6,200 bases of DNA from contig JAQGKG010000288.1 of the NCBI GenBank assembly GCA_028290245.1, positions 1-6,200 of the forward strand, in the 5' to 3' direction. Made by a program: the position numbers and the translations under genes. A model generated the notes under the pieces. That model was not told the DNA's origin. It made no database searches and saw only the letters and a list, made by a program, of their open reading frames with translations. The DNA comes from Devosia sp. (GTDB lineage: Bacteria > Pseudomonadota > Alphaproteobacteria > Rhizobiales > Devosiaceae). Shown one piece after another: positions 1 through 5,454 of this stretch (the first letter of the stretch is position 1; each line of letters opens with the position of its first letter).

Positions 1-126
1 GTAGATCGGCACCGACGCGTAGGCGACACCGACCATGCTGGCAGCAATAAACAGCCCGGACATGGCGACGCGCTTGTTGCGCTTGGCCATGGCAGGATTG
101 ATGCCGGAATGGTGCAGGTCTGCCAT
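1..126 (-). CDS. ctaG: Cytochrome c oxidase assembly protein CtaG (Cox11 family), N-terminal 42 codons, cut by the window edge
   Basis: Cox11/CtaG proteins are membrane-anchored periplasmic copper chaperones that help build the CuB site of cytochrome c oxidase subunit I. Only the N-terminus is visible. It has a short cytoplasmic stretch with a basic cluster (AKRNKR, residues 14-19), one membrane helix (about residues 20-37) and then YASVPIY, which matches the start of the conserved Cox11 region just after the anchor. The copper-binding cysteines lie beyond the window. The ATG shares one base with the TGA of the upstream small gene (TGATG), which fixes the start and suggests translational coupling. 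Its place after ctaB and the small gene is standard in alphaproteobacterial cta operons. The assignment rests on this short motif and strong context. Confidence 0.88.
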   Translation of the reverse strand, partial: MADLHHSGINPAMAKRNKRVAMSGLFIAASMVGVAYASVPIY

Positions 127-308
127 CAGAGCGCCCGATCAAACAGCGCCGGGCCCATCTTGACGATAGTCAGCGTGTAGAAAGTGATGGCGAACAGAGC
201 CAGCGCGATGGCTAGCGCAATCGAGCGACGACGGCGCACGCGAGCCTTGGCAGCGGCCACTTCGGGTGTATCGGCTTCAACAGCTTGGATTTCGTAGGGG
301 GAGCTCAT
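126..308 (-). CDS. CoxF-like small single-span membrane protein of the cta operon
   Basis: This is a 60-residue protein with a polar, acidic N-terminus, a run of four arginines (about residues 25-28), one hydrophobic helix (about 29-50) and a short tail ending in GPALFDRAL. The charge pattern predicts an inner-membrane protein with its N-terminus in the cytoplasm. Small proteins of this size with a C-terminal IVKMGP-like signature occur between ctaB and ctaG in many alphaproteobacteria and are often labelled CoxF or hypothetical. Their biochemical role is not established to my knowledge, and a role in oxidase assembly is inferred from position only. The ATG overlaps the TAA of ctaB by one base (TAATG) and the TGA overlaps the ctaG start. 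A longer in-frame reading upstream of this ATG (up to 506) lies inside ctaB and is rejected. The ribosome binding site is weak, which fits translational coupling. Confidence 0.82.
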   Translation of the reverse strand: MSSPYEIQAVEADTPEVAAAKARVRRRRSIALAIALALFAITFYTLTIVKMGPALFDRAL

Positions 309-1240
309 TAGCTGAATGTTCCAAAGCGCGTCAGCAGGTTGTCGGTCATGAACGCGAAGAACACGATAAACAGGTAGCTGAGCGAATAATTGAACAGGGT
401 GCGCGCGGCCTTGCGCATCGGCACATCTTCGCGCGTCACCAGCAGGCGCCAAGCGAGATAGCTGAAGCAGAAGCCGGTGACCACGGCGACAGTTCCATAG
501 ATCCAACCAGCGAAACCAAAGAAGTTCGGCAGCATGGCGGCGGCGGCGAGGATCAGCGTGTAGACGAAAATCTGGATTTTGGTGGATTTCTCACCGACCA
601 CGTTGGGCATCATCGGCACGCCGGCAGCGCCGTAATCGGACTGCTTGTAGAGCGCCAGCGCCCAGAAATGCGGCGGGGTCCACAGGAATATGATCAGGAA
701 CAGGACCACGCTTTCGAGCGATACGCTACCGGTGACTGCGGCCCAGCCGACTATTGGCGGGAAGGCACCGGCCGCGCCACCGATGACGATGTTCTGCGGC
801 GTCGAGCGCTTGAGCCACATCGTGTAGATGACGACGTAAAAGAAGATGGTGAAGGCGAGCCAGCCTGCGGCGACCCAATTGGTCGCCAGCCCAAGCAGGG
901 CCACCGAAAATACCGACAGCACCATGCCGAAGACCAGGGCTTCTTCCCGGGTCATGCGACCCGAGGGAATGGGACGGTTCTGGGTACGGCTCATGATGGC
1001 GTCGATATCGCTATCGTACCACATGTTGAGCGCTGCCGAGCCGCCTGCGCCGATGGCGATACAGGCTACGGCGATGATGGCGATGAATGGATTAATGCTG
1101 CCCGGCGCCACGACGAGGCCGACAAAGCCGGTGAACACCACAAGCTGCATGACGGTCGGCTTCAGCAGCGCGAGGTAATCCCCCACCCCTGCTTCGCCGG
1201 TCATGCCGGATAGGTTCCTGCTGTCGTCGATCAGAGCCAC
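308..1240 (-). CDS. ctaB: Protoheme IX farnesyltransferase (heme O synthase)
   Basis: CtaB is an integral membrane UbiA-superfamily prenyltransferase that adds a farnesyl group to protoheme to make heme O, the precursor of the heme A used by the aa3 oxidase. The 310-residue product is a normal length. It shows the family entry DYLALLKPTVMQLVVFTG (residues 21-38) and the Asp-rich motif N72-x3-D76-x3-D80 followed by RTQNRPIPSGR. It also has KRSTPQNIVIGG-AGAFPP (144-161), WTPPHFWALAL (187-197) and DYGAAGVPMMP (202-212), with several further membrane helices. The start chosen is a GTG at 1240, with CTGAAGG ending 8 bases upstream. An ATG at 1204 (Met13) is a possible alternative and would still keep the whole domain. 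It lies 50 bp after ctaD and overlaps the next gene by one base. Confidence 0.96.
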   Translation of the reverse strand: MALIDDSRNLSGMTGEAGVGDYLALLKPTVMQLVVFTGFVGLVVAPGSINPFIAIIAVACIAIGAGGSAALNMWYDSDIDAIMSRTQNRPIPSGRMTREEALVFGMVLSVFSVALLGLATNWVAAGWLAFTIFFYVVIYTMWLKRSTPQNIVIGGAAGAFPPIVGWAAVTGSVSLESVVLFLIIFLWTPPHFWALALYKQSDYGAAGVPMMPNVVGEKSTKIQIFVYTLILAAAAMLPNFFGFAGWIYGTVAVVTGFCFSYLAWRLLVTREDVPMRKAARTLFNYSLSYLFIVFFAFMTDNLLTRFGTFS

Positions 1241-1248
1241 GGGCCGTG

Positions 1249-1253
1249 CCTTC
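1249..1253 (-). promoter_or_regulatory. Ribosome binding site supporting the GTG start of ctaB
   Basis: On the minus strand GAAGG lies 8 bases before the GTG at 1240-1238. This supports the non-ATG start over Met13 (ATG at 1204-1202), whose nearest purine-rich stretch (AGGA) is about 11 bases away. Confidence 0.5.
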
Positions 1254-1263
1254 AGTTAGGAGT

Positions 1264-1283
1264 GGGCCGCGCGAACGCGGCCC
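1264..1283 (-). promoter_or_regulatory. Strong hairpin with UUCG loop between ctaD and ctaB
   Basis: The arms GGGCCGCG and CGCGGCCC pair perfectly over 8 bp, all G-C. The loop reads UUCG on the minus-strand transcript. The hairpin begins 7 bases after the ctaD stop and ends about 10 bases before the ctaB ribosome binding site. No U-run follows (the next bases are ACTCC), so a complete intrinsic terminator is unlikely. Partial attenuation, or protection of the ctaC-ctaD message from 3' decay, would fit the larger need for oxidase subunits than for heme O synthase. The function is inferred. Confidence 0.5.
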
Positions 1284-1290
1284 GGATTGT

Positions 1291-2988
1291 TTAATGCGCG
1301 TTGGTCGATTCGATACGCGGCAGGGTCGTAAACTGGTGGAACGGCGGCGGGCTTGTCAGGGTCCATTCCAGTGTCGTTGCGCCATCACCCCAAGGATTGT
1401 CACCCGCCGGGCGCTTCTTGCGGCTGGCTTCCCAGGTTGCATAGAAGAAAATCAGCATGGCGACGAAGGTGATGTAGTAGCCGATCGAGGAAATGCGGTT
1501 GAAGAAACCAAACGCATCCGGATAATGGATGTAGCGGCGCGGCATGCCGGCCAGGCCGAGGAAATGCTGCGGGAAGAAGATCAGGTTCACGCCGACAAAC
1601 ATGACCCAAAAGTGTGCCTTGGCGAGGGTCTCGTTATACAGGTAGCCGAACATTTTGGGGTACCAGTAGTACCAGCCCGCAAAGATCGAGAACACGGCGC
1701 CCAGCGACAGCACGTAGTGGAAGTGAGCCACCACGTAGTAGGTGTCGTGCAGGGCACGGTCGGCACCGGCATTGGCCAGTACCACGCCCGTAACACCACC
1801 GACGGTGAACAGGAAGATGAAGCCGATAGCCCAGAGCATTGGGGACTTGAAGCTGATCGAGCCGCCCCACATGGTGGCGATCCACGAGAAAATCTTGACG
1901 CCCGTAGGCACCGCGATGACCATGGTTGCGGCCACGAAGTAGCGCTGTACGTCAAGGCTCAGGCCCGTCGTGTACATATGGTGGGCCCACACGACGAAGC
2001 CGACGAAGCCGATGGCGACCATGGCATAGGCCATGGCCATGTAGCCAAAGATCGGCTTGCGGCTGAAGGTCGAGACGATGTGGCTGATGATGCCGAAGCC
2101 CGGCAGGATCATGATGTAAACTTCGGGGTGACCGAAGAACCAGACCAGATGCTGGAACAGGATCGGATCGCCACCCTCGGCAGGCTTGAAGAATGCAGTG
2201 CCGAAGTTACGGTCAGTGAGCAACATGGTGATGGCACCGGCCAGCACTGGCAGGGCCAGCAGCAGCAGGAATGCGGTCACCAGCACGGACCAGGCGAACA
2301 GCGGCATCTTGTGCAGCGTCATGCCGGGAGCGCGCATGTTGAAAATAGTGGTGATCAGGTTGATGGCGCCGAGGATCGAGCTGACGCCTGCAACGTGCAG
2401 CGACAGGATGGCGAAATCCATGGCCGGGCCGGGGTGACCGGTGGTCGACAGCGGCGGATAAATCGTCCAACCGCCACCAAAGCCCATAGCGCCCGGGCCA
2501 GTGCCCTCAAAGAACAGCGACATCAGCAGCAGGATGAATGCGGGCGGCAGCAGCCAGAACGCGATGTTGTTGATACGCGGGAATGCGGTATCGGGAGCAC
2601 CGATCATCAGCGGTGCAAAGTAGTTGGCAAAGCCGCCCATGGTGGCCGGCATGACCACGAAGAACACCATGATCAGCGCGTGGGCCGTGGTGAACACGTT
2701 GTACATGTGCTTGCCGGCATCGAGTGCCGCATCGCCTTCGACACCATAAACCATGGCCGCGAGGCCGTGGAAAATCTGGATGCCGGGTTCCTGCAATTCC
2801 ATGCGCATCACACCGGACAGCAAGCCACCCAAGATACCCGCGAAGATCGCGAAGTACAGGTACATGATGCCGATGTCTTTGTGGTTGGTCGAATAGACCC
2901 AACGGCGCCAGCCGGTGGGCGTATGGTCATGCGATGCGGCATCGTGGCCGGTCGCGTGGGCTTCGAGGTGGGCGGTCGTGTCAGCCAT
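1291..2988 (-). CDS. ctaD: Cytochrome c oxidase subunit I (aa3-type)
   Basis: This is the catalytic subunit of the terminal oxidase, which reduces oxygen to water and pumps protons across the inner membrane. The 565-residue polytopic protein carries every ligand expected. His103 and His424 are heme a ligands and His422 is the heme a3 ligand (AHFHYVLS). The CuB ligands are His287, His336 and His337, with Tyr291 of GHPEVY as the cross-linked tyrosine. The D-channel residues are present (Asp133 and Asn122 in ANYFAPLMIGAPD, Glu289), as is the K-channel lysine (Lys365 in PTGVKIF). This marks it as a type A heme-copper oxidase, not a cbb3 enzyme or a quinol oxidase. The His/Asp-rich N-terminal tail (residues 1-25) is common in this group. 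The ATG is preceded by AGAGGAAA about 10 bases upstream and lies 26 bp after the ctaC stop, so the two are co-transcribed. Confidence 0.98.
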   Translation of the reverse strand: MADTTAHLEAHATGHDAASHDHTPTGWRRWVYSTNHKDIGIMYLYFAIFAGILGGLLSGVMRMELQEPGIQIFHGLAAMVYGVEGDAALDAGKHMYNVFTTAHALIMVFFVVMPATMGGFANYFAPLMIGAPDTAFPRINNIAFWLLPPAFILLLMSLFFEGTGPGAMGFGGGWTIYPPLSTTGHPGPAMDFAILSLHVAGVSSILGAINLITTIFNMRAPGMTLHKMPLFAWSVLVTAFLLLLALPVLAGAITMLLTDRNFGTAFFKPAEGGDPILFQHLVWFFGHPEVYIMILPGFGIISHIVSTFSRKPIFGYMAMAYAMVAIGFVGFVVWAHHMYTTGLSLDVQRYFVAATMVIAVPTGVKIFSWIATMWGGSISFKSPMLWAIGFIFLFTVGGVTGVVLANAGADRALHDTYYVVAHFHYVLSLGAVFSIFAGWYYWYPKMFGYLYNETLAKAHFWVMFVGVNLIFFPQHFLGLAGMPRRYIHYPDAFGFFNRISSIGYYITFVAMLIFFYATWEASRKKRPAGDNPWGDGATTLEWTLTSPPPFHQFTTLPRIESTNAH

Positions 2989-3014
2989 TGCTATGTTTCC
3001 TCTGACCCGTGTTC

Positions 3015-3935
3015 TTACTGCACAGCTGCAAGCGTGGCGTTGCCGGCAGCGTAGTCGCCACCCTTGAACGCTGCCATATAAGCGGTGAATTCATCCTTGG
3101 TGACGACGCGAACGGCGATCGGCATGAAGGCGTGGTCTTTGCCGCAAAGCTCAGAGCACTGGCCGTAGAAAATGCCGGTTTCGCGAGCGTTGAACCAGGT
3201 TTCGTTGAGACGGCCAGGGACCGCATCGATCTTGATGCCGAAGGAAGGCACGGCGAAGGCGTGGATCACGCCCATCGGATCGGCGGTAACCTGCACGCGC
3301 ACCGTCGTATCGACCGGAACCACCAGTTCGTTGTCAACGGCCAGAAGGCGCGGTTGACCTGGCTTGGCGGTGGCACGTGTCGGCTCGTCCATCATGATCG
3401 AGGTGAGCGCAAGGCCCTGATCGACATATTCATAATCCCAGTACCACTGCTGGCCGGTGGCCTTGATGGTCAACTCGGGCGCCGGCACTTCGACTTCACC
3501 GAAGGAGAAAATGTTTGAGCCGAGATACTTGCGCTCGCCGTCGGGCGTTGTCAGCTGGTCGCTCAGCACACCGAAGGATGGGATGGCGATGACGATCAGC
3601 GCCACGATCGGCAGGACCGTCCAGAGGATCTCGACCAGGGTATTATGGGTAAATGCAGCGGGAACCGGGTTCCGCTTGGCATTGTAGCGGATCATGATCC
3701 AGATCAGCAGGCCGAGCACCAGGGCGACGATCAGCGAGATCGACCACATCAAAATACCATCATGGAAAGCCGTGATGGAGTCCATGATTGGGGTCACGGA
3801 ACGTTGCAGGTGATATTGGCCTGGGAGGGGATGGCCGGCGGTATAACCGGCTTCTTCCTGCGCCGTGGCAAGAACTGGGGCCAGCGCCATTGCGGCTGCT
3901 GAAAGAGCGCCCATTTTCAAGAATAGCCCGGTCAC
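3015..3935 (-). CDS. ctaC: Cytochrome c oxidase subunit II with CuA site
   Basis: Subunit II accepts electrons from cytochrome c at its binuclear CuA centre and passes them to heme a in subunit I. The 306-residue product starts with a Sec signal peptide (Lys7, hydrophobic core 8-22, likely cleavage near ATA-QEE at 25/26). Two membrane helices follow (about 61-83 and 103-124), then a periplasmic cupredoxin domain. The aromatic patch GQQWYWDYEY (161-170) and the CuA ligands His225, Cys260, Glu262, Cys264, His268 and Met271 are all present. There is no C-terminal cytochrome c domain, so this is not a caa3 fusion. The GTG start at 3935 is supported by AGGGGG five bases upstream; Met8 is a weaker alternative. 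It is the first gene of the leftward cta operon, and its promoter must lie in the 328-bp gap to its right. Confidence 0.97.
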   Translation of the reverse strand: MTGLFLKMGALSAAAMALAPVLATAQEEAGYTAGHPLPGQYHLQRSVTPIMDSITAFHDGILMWSISLIVALVLGLLIWIMIRYNAKRNPVPAAFTHNTLVEILWTVLPIVALIVIAIPSFGVLSDQLTTPDGERKYLGSNIFSFGEVEVPAPELTIKATGQQWYWDYEYVDQGLALTSIMMDEPTRATAKPGQPRLLAVDNELVVPVDTTVRVQVTADPMGVIHAFAVPSFGIKIDAVPGRLNETWFNARETGIFYGQCSELCGKDHAFMPIAVRVVTKDEFTAYMAAFKGGDYAAGNATLAAVQ

Positions 3936-3940
3936 CTAAA

Positions 3941-3946
3941 CCCCCT
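3941..3946 (-). promoter_or_regulatory. Ribosome binding site that decides the GTG start of ctaC
   Basis: On the minus strand AGGGGG lies five bases before the GTG at 3935-3933. The next candidate, the ATG for Met8 (3914-3912), has no purine-rich sequence at a proper distance. Starting at Met8 would also remove the only basic residue of the signal peptide n-region (Lys7). Confidence 0.6.
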
Positions 3947-4223
3947 ATCGACTTCAATTGGTGCATCCACACCGGGATTGAGGGACGAAAACAGCGGCAT
4001 AGACAACGCCGCCCCGACTCAACCTCGGAGCGCAAAACTCTGGTCTGAGCTAAATCATATCGCAGAGTCCGAGTCTATGGCGGCCTAGGCGGCTGATGCT
4101 GCGTCATATTGTGCGGCCAATCGCGTTGGATGCCTCACCCTCGCCGCAGTTTATGCTGCATATCCCTAGCATTTCCGGGCCTTGGTTGACTTGCCTACTA
4201 GCCTGTCGGAAACACACAACTAC

Positions 4224-4239
4224 TCGCGCGAGCGCGCGA
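4224..4239 (+). repeat. GC-rich palindrome in the ialB leader
   Basis: TCGCGC and GCGCGA pair around a GAGC loop, ending 8 bases before the GGAGAAG ribosome binding site of ialB. It overlaps a GATTC methylation site at 4238-4242. It could be an operator or an mRNA stem close to the ribosome binding site. Short GC palindromes also arise by chance in GC-rich DNA, so the role is uncertain. Confidence 0.3.
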
Positions 4240-4263
4240 TTCGTCTGGAGAAGTGATAGAGTG

Positions 4264-4773
4264 ATGGCAATTGTGAAGCGTCGCCTGGCCGGTTTGGGCC
4301 TTGCCGTGATGGTCGCCGCGGCGGCAACCGGCGCCAGCTTTGGCCAGGGCGTGGTCCGCGCCGAGTATGGCGACTGGCAAATGAGCTGCGACACGCCCCC
4401 CGGCGCCAGCTTTGAACAATGCGCCATCATCCAGAATGTCATGGCCGAAGATCAGCCCAATGTCGGCCTCTCGGTTATCGTGCTGCGCACTGCCGATCGC
4501 GAGGCGCGCCTGTTGCGCGTGCTGGCGCCGCTCGGCGTGCTGCTGCCCAACGGTCTCGGCCTTAATGTCGATGGCAAGGACATGGGCCGCGTCGCCTTCG
4601 TGCGCTGCCTGCCCAATGGCTGCGTTGCCGAAGTCGTGCTCGACGACAGCCTGATCGAAACCCTGTCCAAGGGCGAGAGCGCCATCTTCGTGGTGTTCAA
4701 GACGCCCGAAGAAGGTATCGGCATTCCGGTATCGCTGAAGGGCTTCGAAGAAGGCTTCGCGCAACTTCCGTAG
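4264..4773 (+). CDS. Invasion-associated locus B (IalB) family exported protein
   Basis: The 169-residue product has a basic N-terminus (KRR, residues 5-7), a hydrophobic core (about 8-22) and a probable signal peptidase site near ASFGQG (24-29), so it should be periplasmic or outer-membrane associated. The mature part matches the IalB family: YGDWQMSCD (35-43), EQCAII (51-56), LLRVLAPLGVLLPNGLGLNVDG (83-104), RCLPNGC (114-120) and a C-terminal GIPVSLKGFEEGFAQL. Four cysteines (42, 53, 115, 120) could form two disulfides. IalB was named for a Bartonella virulence factor, but the family is widespread in free-living alphaproteobacteria and its biochemical role is unclear, so no virulence function is implied. 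The ATG at 4264 was chosen; a GTG at 4261 directly before it is equally compatible with GGAGAAG at 4247-4253. The start at 4096 is rejected because it adds 56 unrelated residues before the signal peptide. Confidence 0.88.
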   Translation: MAIVKRRLAGLGLAVMVAAAATGASFGQGVVRAEYGDWQMSCDTPPGASFEQCAIIQNVMAEDQPNVGLSVIVLRTADREARLLRVLAPLGVLLPNGLGLNVDGKDMGRVAFVRCLPNGCVAEVVLDDSLIETLSKGESAIFVVFKTPEEGIGIPVSLKGFEEGFAQLP

Positions 4774-4787
4774 TAAAGGCGTCGGTG

Positions 4788-5033
4788 ATGGATGAGGAAC
4801 GACGCGGGGAGATCCGGCACCGCACTCTCAAGGGTGCGCGCATTGCCACCAATGACGGATTTTCGACAACGACCTGCGTAGTTCGCAACCTGTCGGACCA
4901 CAGCGCCCTGCTGCGGACGACCAGTGTCATCGGCCTACCGAACGCGTTTCAGCTCGTGCTGGATGACGGGCGCACCTTCGAATGCACGGTTGCGCACAAG
5001 ACCGCCACCGATATCGGCGTGCAATTCACCTGA
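4788..5033 (+). CDS. Small single-domain PilZ protein
   Basis: This is an 81-residue protein made up almost entirely of one PilZ domain, the common receptor domain for cyclic di-GMP. The RxxxR switch is present (Arg6-x3-Arg10, followed by Arg12 and LKGARI). It is followed after about 20 residues by a strand and NLSDHS (34-39), where the family motif is [D/N]xSxxG; here the last glycine is serine. The ending KTATDIGVQF is typical of short alphaproteobacterial PilZ proteins. Nucleotide binding is therefore plausible but not certain. The gene starts 14 bp after ialB stops, with AAAGG 8 bases before the ATG, and is probably co-transcribed with it. A GTG at 4785 is an alternative start adding one residue. 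There is no signal peptide or membrane segment, so it should act in the cytoplasm. Confidence 0.85.
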   Translation: MDEERRGEIRHRTLKGARIATNDGFSTTTCVVRNLSDHSALLRTTSVIGLPNAFQLVLDDGRTFECTVAHKTATDIGVQFT

Positions 5034-5036
5034 CAT

Positions 5037-5070
5037 AAAAAAACCGGACAAACGCCAAGGCGCTGTCCGG
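5037..5070 (-). terminator. Rho-independent terminator of the leftward DUF1127 transcript
   Basis: Read leftward, CCGGACA and TGTCCGG form a 7-bp stem (5070-5064 and 5050-5044). Inside it a CGCC/GGCG stem adds pairs across a small internal loop. Seven uninterrupted U follow (5043-5037). This is a textbook intrinsic terminator for minus-strand transcription. Read rightward the same stem has no U-run after it (TAAGTCATCA), so it is not a canonical terminator for pilZ, whose stop codon lies only 3 bases to the left of the A-run. Confidence 0.88.
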
Positions 5071-5087
5071 TAAGTCATCAGGAAACG

Positions 5088-5109
5088 GGACCGGTGGCAA
5101 AACCGGTCC
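5088..5109 (-). repeat. Perfect 8-bp hairpin (SL2) in the DUF1127 3' tail
   Basis: GGACCGGT at 5088-5095 pairs fully with ACCGGTCC at 5102-5109 around a 6-base loop. Neither strand has a U-run after it, so it is a structural element rather than a second terminator. On the minus-strand RNA a pyrimidine run (CUUCCCC) lies just before the stem. Confidence 0.55.
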
Positions 5110-5155
5110 GGGGAAGGCACAAACGCTCGTAAAAGTGTCGGCACCAACAGGCAGG

Positions 5156-5180
5156 CACCGGCCGGAGGTCTTGGCCGATG
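5156..5180 (-). promoter_or_regulatory. Hairpin SL1 with an anti-Shine-Dalgarno loop
   Basis: On the minus-strand RNA CAUCGGCC pairs with GGCCGGUG (seven Watson-Crick pairs and one U-G), leaving the loop AAGACCUCC. The ACCUCC in the loop is identical to the core of the 16S rRNA 3' end that binds Shine-Dalgarno sequences, so the loop could base-pair with GGAGGU in target mRNAs. On the plus strand the wobble becomes a C-A mismatch, which favours the leftward RNA as the functional form. It starts 16 bases after the DUF1127 stop codon. Confidence 0.45.
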
Positions 5181-5196
5181 AAATTGGTTTTAGTGA

Positions 5197-5454
5197 TCAG
5201 GCGCGAGCGCGAAGGGCGCGGGCAGTGTTCAGCAGGCGACCGCCCTGCACTGGCGCGGCAATCGCAGCAGTGACGTCGTCGCGCGAAATGCCCAGGTCAT
5301 TGAGACGGCCGTGATCGAGTTCCAGCAAGGCTGACAATGCGACCCGACGGGTTCGAGCGGCCTGTGCCTTGGCGATCCAGCGCATGAAAGCGGCAAACGG
5401 ATTGGCAGATGCGGCGGCCGCAAGAGACCGCTCGCCGTGAAGCGAGAGAGCCAT
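5197..5454 (-). CDS. DUF1127 domain small protein
   Basis: This is an 85-residue protein, rich in alanine and arginine, with no membrane segment or signal peptide. The N-terminal half (residues 1-38) includes an amphipathic stretch, FAAFMRWIAKAQAARTRR. The DUF1127 (YjiS-like) core lies at about 38-75 and contains LLELDHGRLNDLGISRDDV, close to the family pattern L-D-x2-L-x-DLG-hxRxD. DUF1127 proteins are short, basic and often stress-induced; in some alphaproteobacteria they have been linked to RNA binding and sRNA function. No function can be read from this sequence itself. The ATG at 5454 is chosen because DUF1127 proteins start close to such a sequence and the extension to 5640 runs through the promoter region into the divergent gene. 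The ribosome binding site is weak (TGGA about 9 bases upstream). A GCCGAA/TTCGGC stem (5480-5485 and 5499-5504) lies in its leader. Confidence 0.87.
   Translation of the reverse strand: MALSLHGERSLAAAASANPFAAFMRWIAKAQAARTRRVALSALLELDHGRLNDLGISRDDVTAAIAAPVQGGRLLNTARALRARA

Larger units (their letters stand above)
3936..4263. promoter_or_regulatory. Non-coding divergent region between ctaC and the ialB-pilZ pair
   Basis: No gene is supported here. An in-frame extension of the ialB reading frame back to 4096 lacks a signal-peptide-like start and is rejected. The region should contain the leftward cta promoter and the rightward ialB promoter. I could not identify a convincing -35/-10 pair for either. 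The best fragments are TTGACT at 4186-4191 (plus, no good -10 at 17-18 bp) and TATGAT on the minus strand at 4060-4055 (no good -35). Other content includes four GANTC sites (4016, 4065, 4071, 4238) and an inverted repeat ACTCTG/CAGAGT (4037-4042 and 4063-4068). There is also a GCGGC/GCCGC stem in the ctaC leader (3994-3998 and 4008-4012), a GGCGGC direct repeat (4079-4084 and 4088-4093), and a palindrome before ialB. Confidence 0.6.
5037..5196 (-). ncRNA. Structured 3' tail of the DUF1127 mRNA, candidate small RNA
   Basis: Between the DUF1127 stop and the terminator, the leftward transcript would have about 160 nt that encode no recognisable protein but contain three strong hairpins in series. 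SL1 (5180-5156) has 8 bp with one U-G wobble that pairs only in the minus-strand RNA, and its 9-nt loop is AAGACCUCC. SL2 (5109-5088) has a perfect 8-bp GGACCGGU/ACCGGUCC stem with a 6-nt loop. SL3 (5070-5044) is the terminator with its U-run. In Rhodobacter sphaeroides a DUF1127 gene (CcaF1) is co-transcribed with the CcsR sRNAs, which show CCUCC-type anti-Shine-Dalgarno sequence in hairpin loops. The layout here is similar, but only one loop has the motif and in a short form. The alternative is an ordinary long 3' UTR. Confidence 0.4.

Noticed and set aside
266..1213. A 315-codon open frame on the plus strand opposite ctaB
   Set aside because: It has the same antisense origin and biased, charged composition, and no recognisable domain; ctaB on the other strand is clear.
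1246..3054. A 602-codon open frame on the plus strand opposite ctaD
   Set aside because: It lies antisense to a gene with every catalytic residue of oxidase subunit I. Its product is His/Gln/Arg/Asp-rich without domain-like patterns, as expected from the reverse complement of GC-rich codons for a hydrophobic protein.
4186..4213. A promoter for ialB starting at TTGACT
   Set aside because: No acceptable -10 element is present 16-18 bases downstream, so it is mentioned only as a fragment within the intergenic entry.
4096..4263. N-terminal extension of the IalB-family protein to an upstream ATG
   Set aside because: The extra 56 residues show no signal peptide and precede a normal one. A good ribosome binding site exists only before 4261/4264.
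4198..4764. A 188-codon minus-strand frame opposite ialB
   Set aside because: It is antisense to a gene with a signal peptide, four conserved cysteines and family motifs; its own product is His/Ala/Gly-rich without a pattern.
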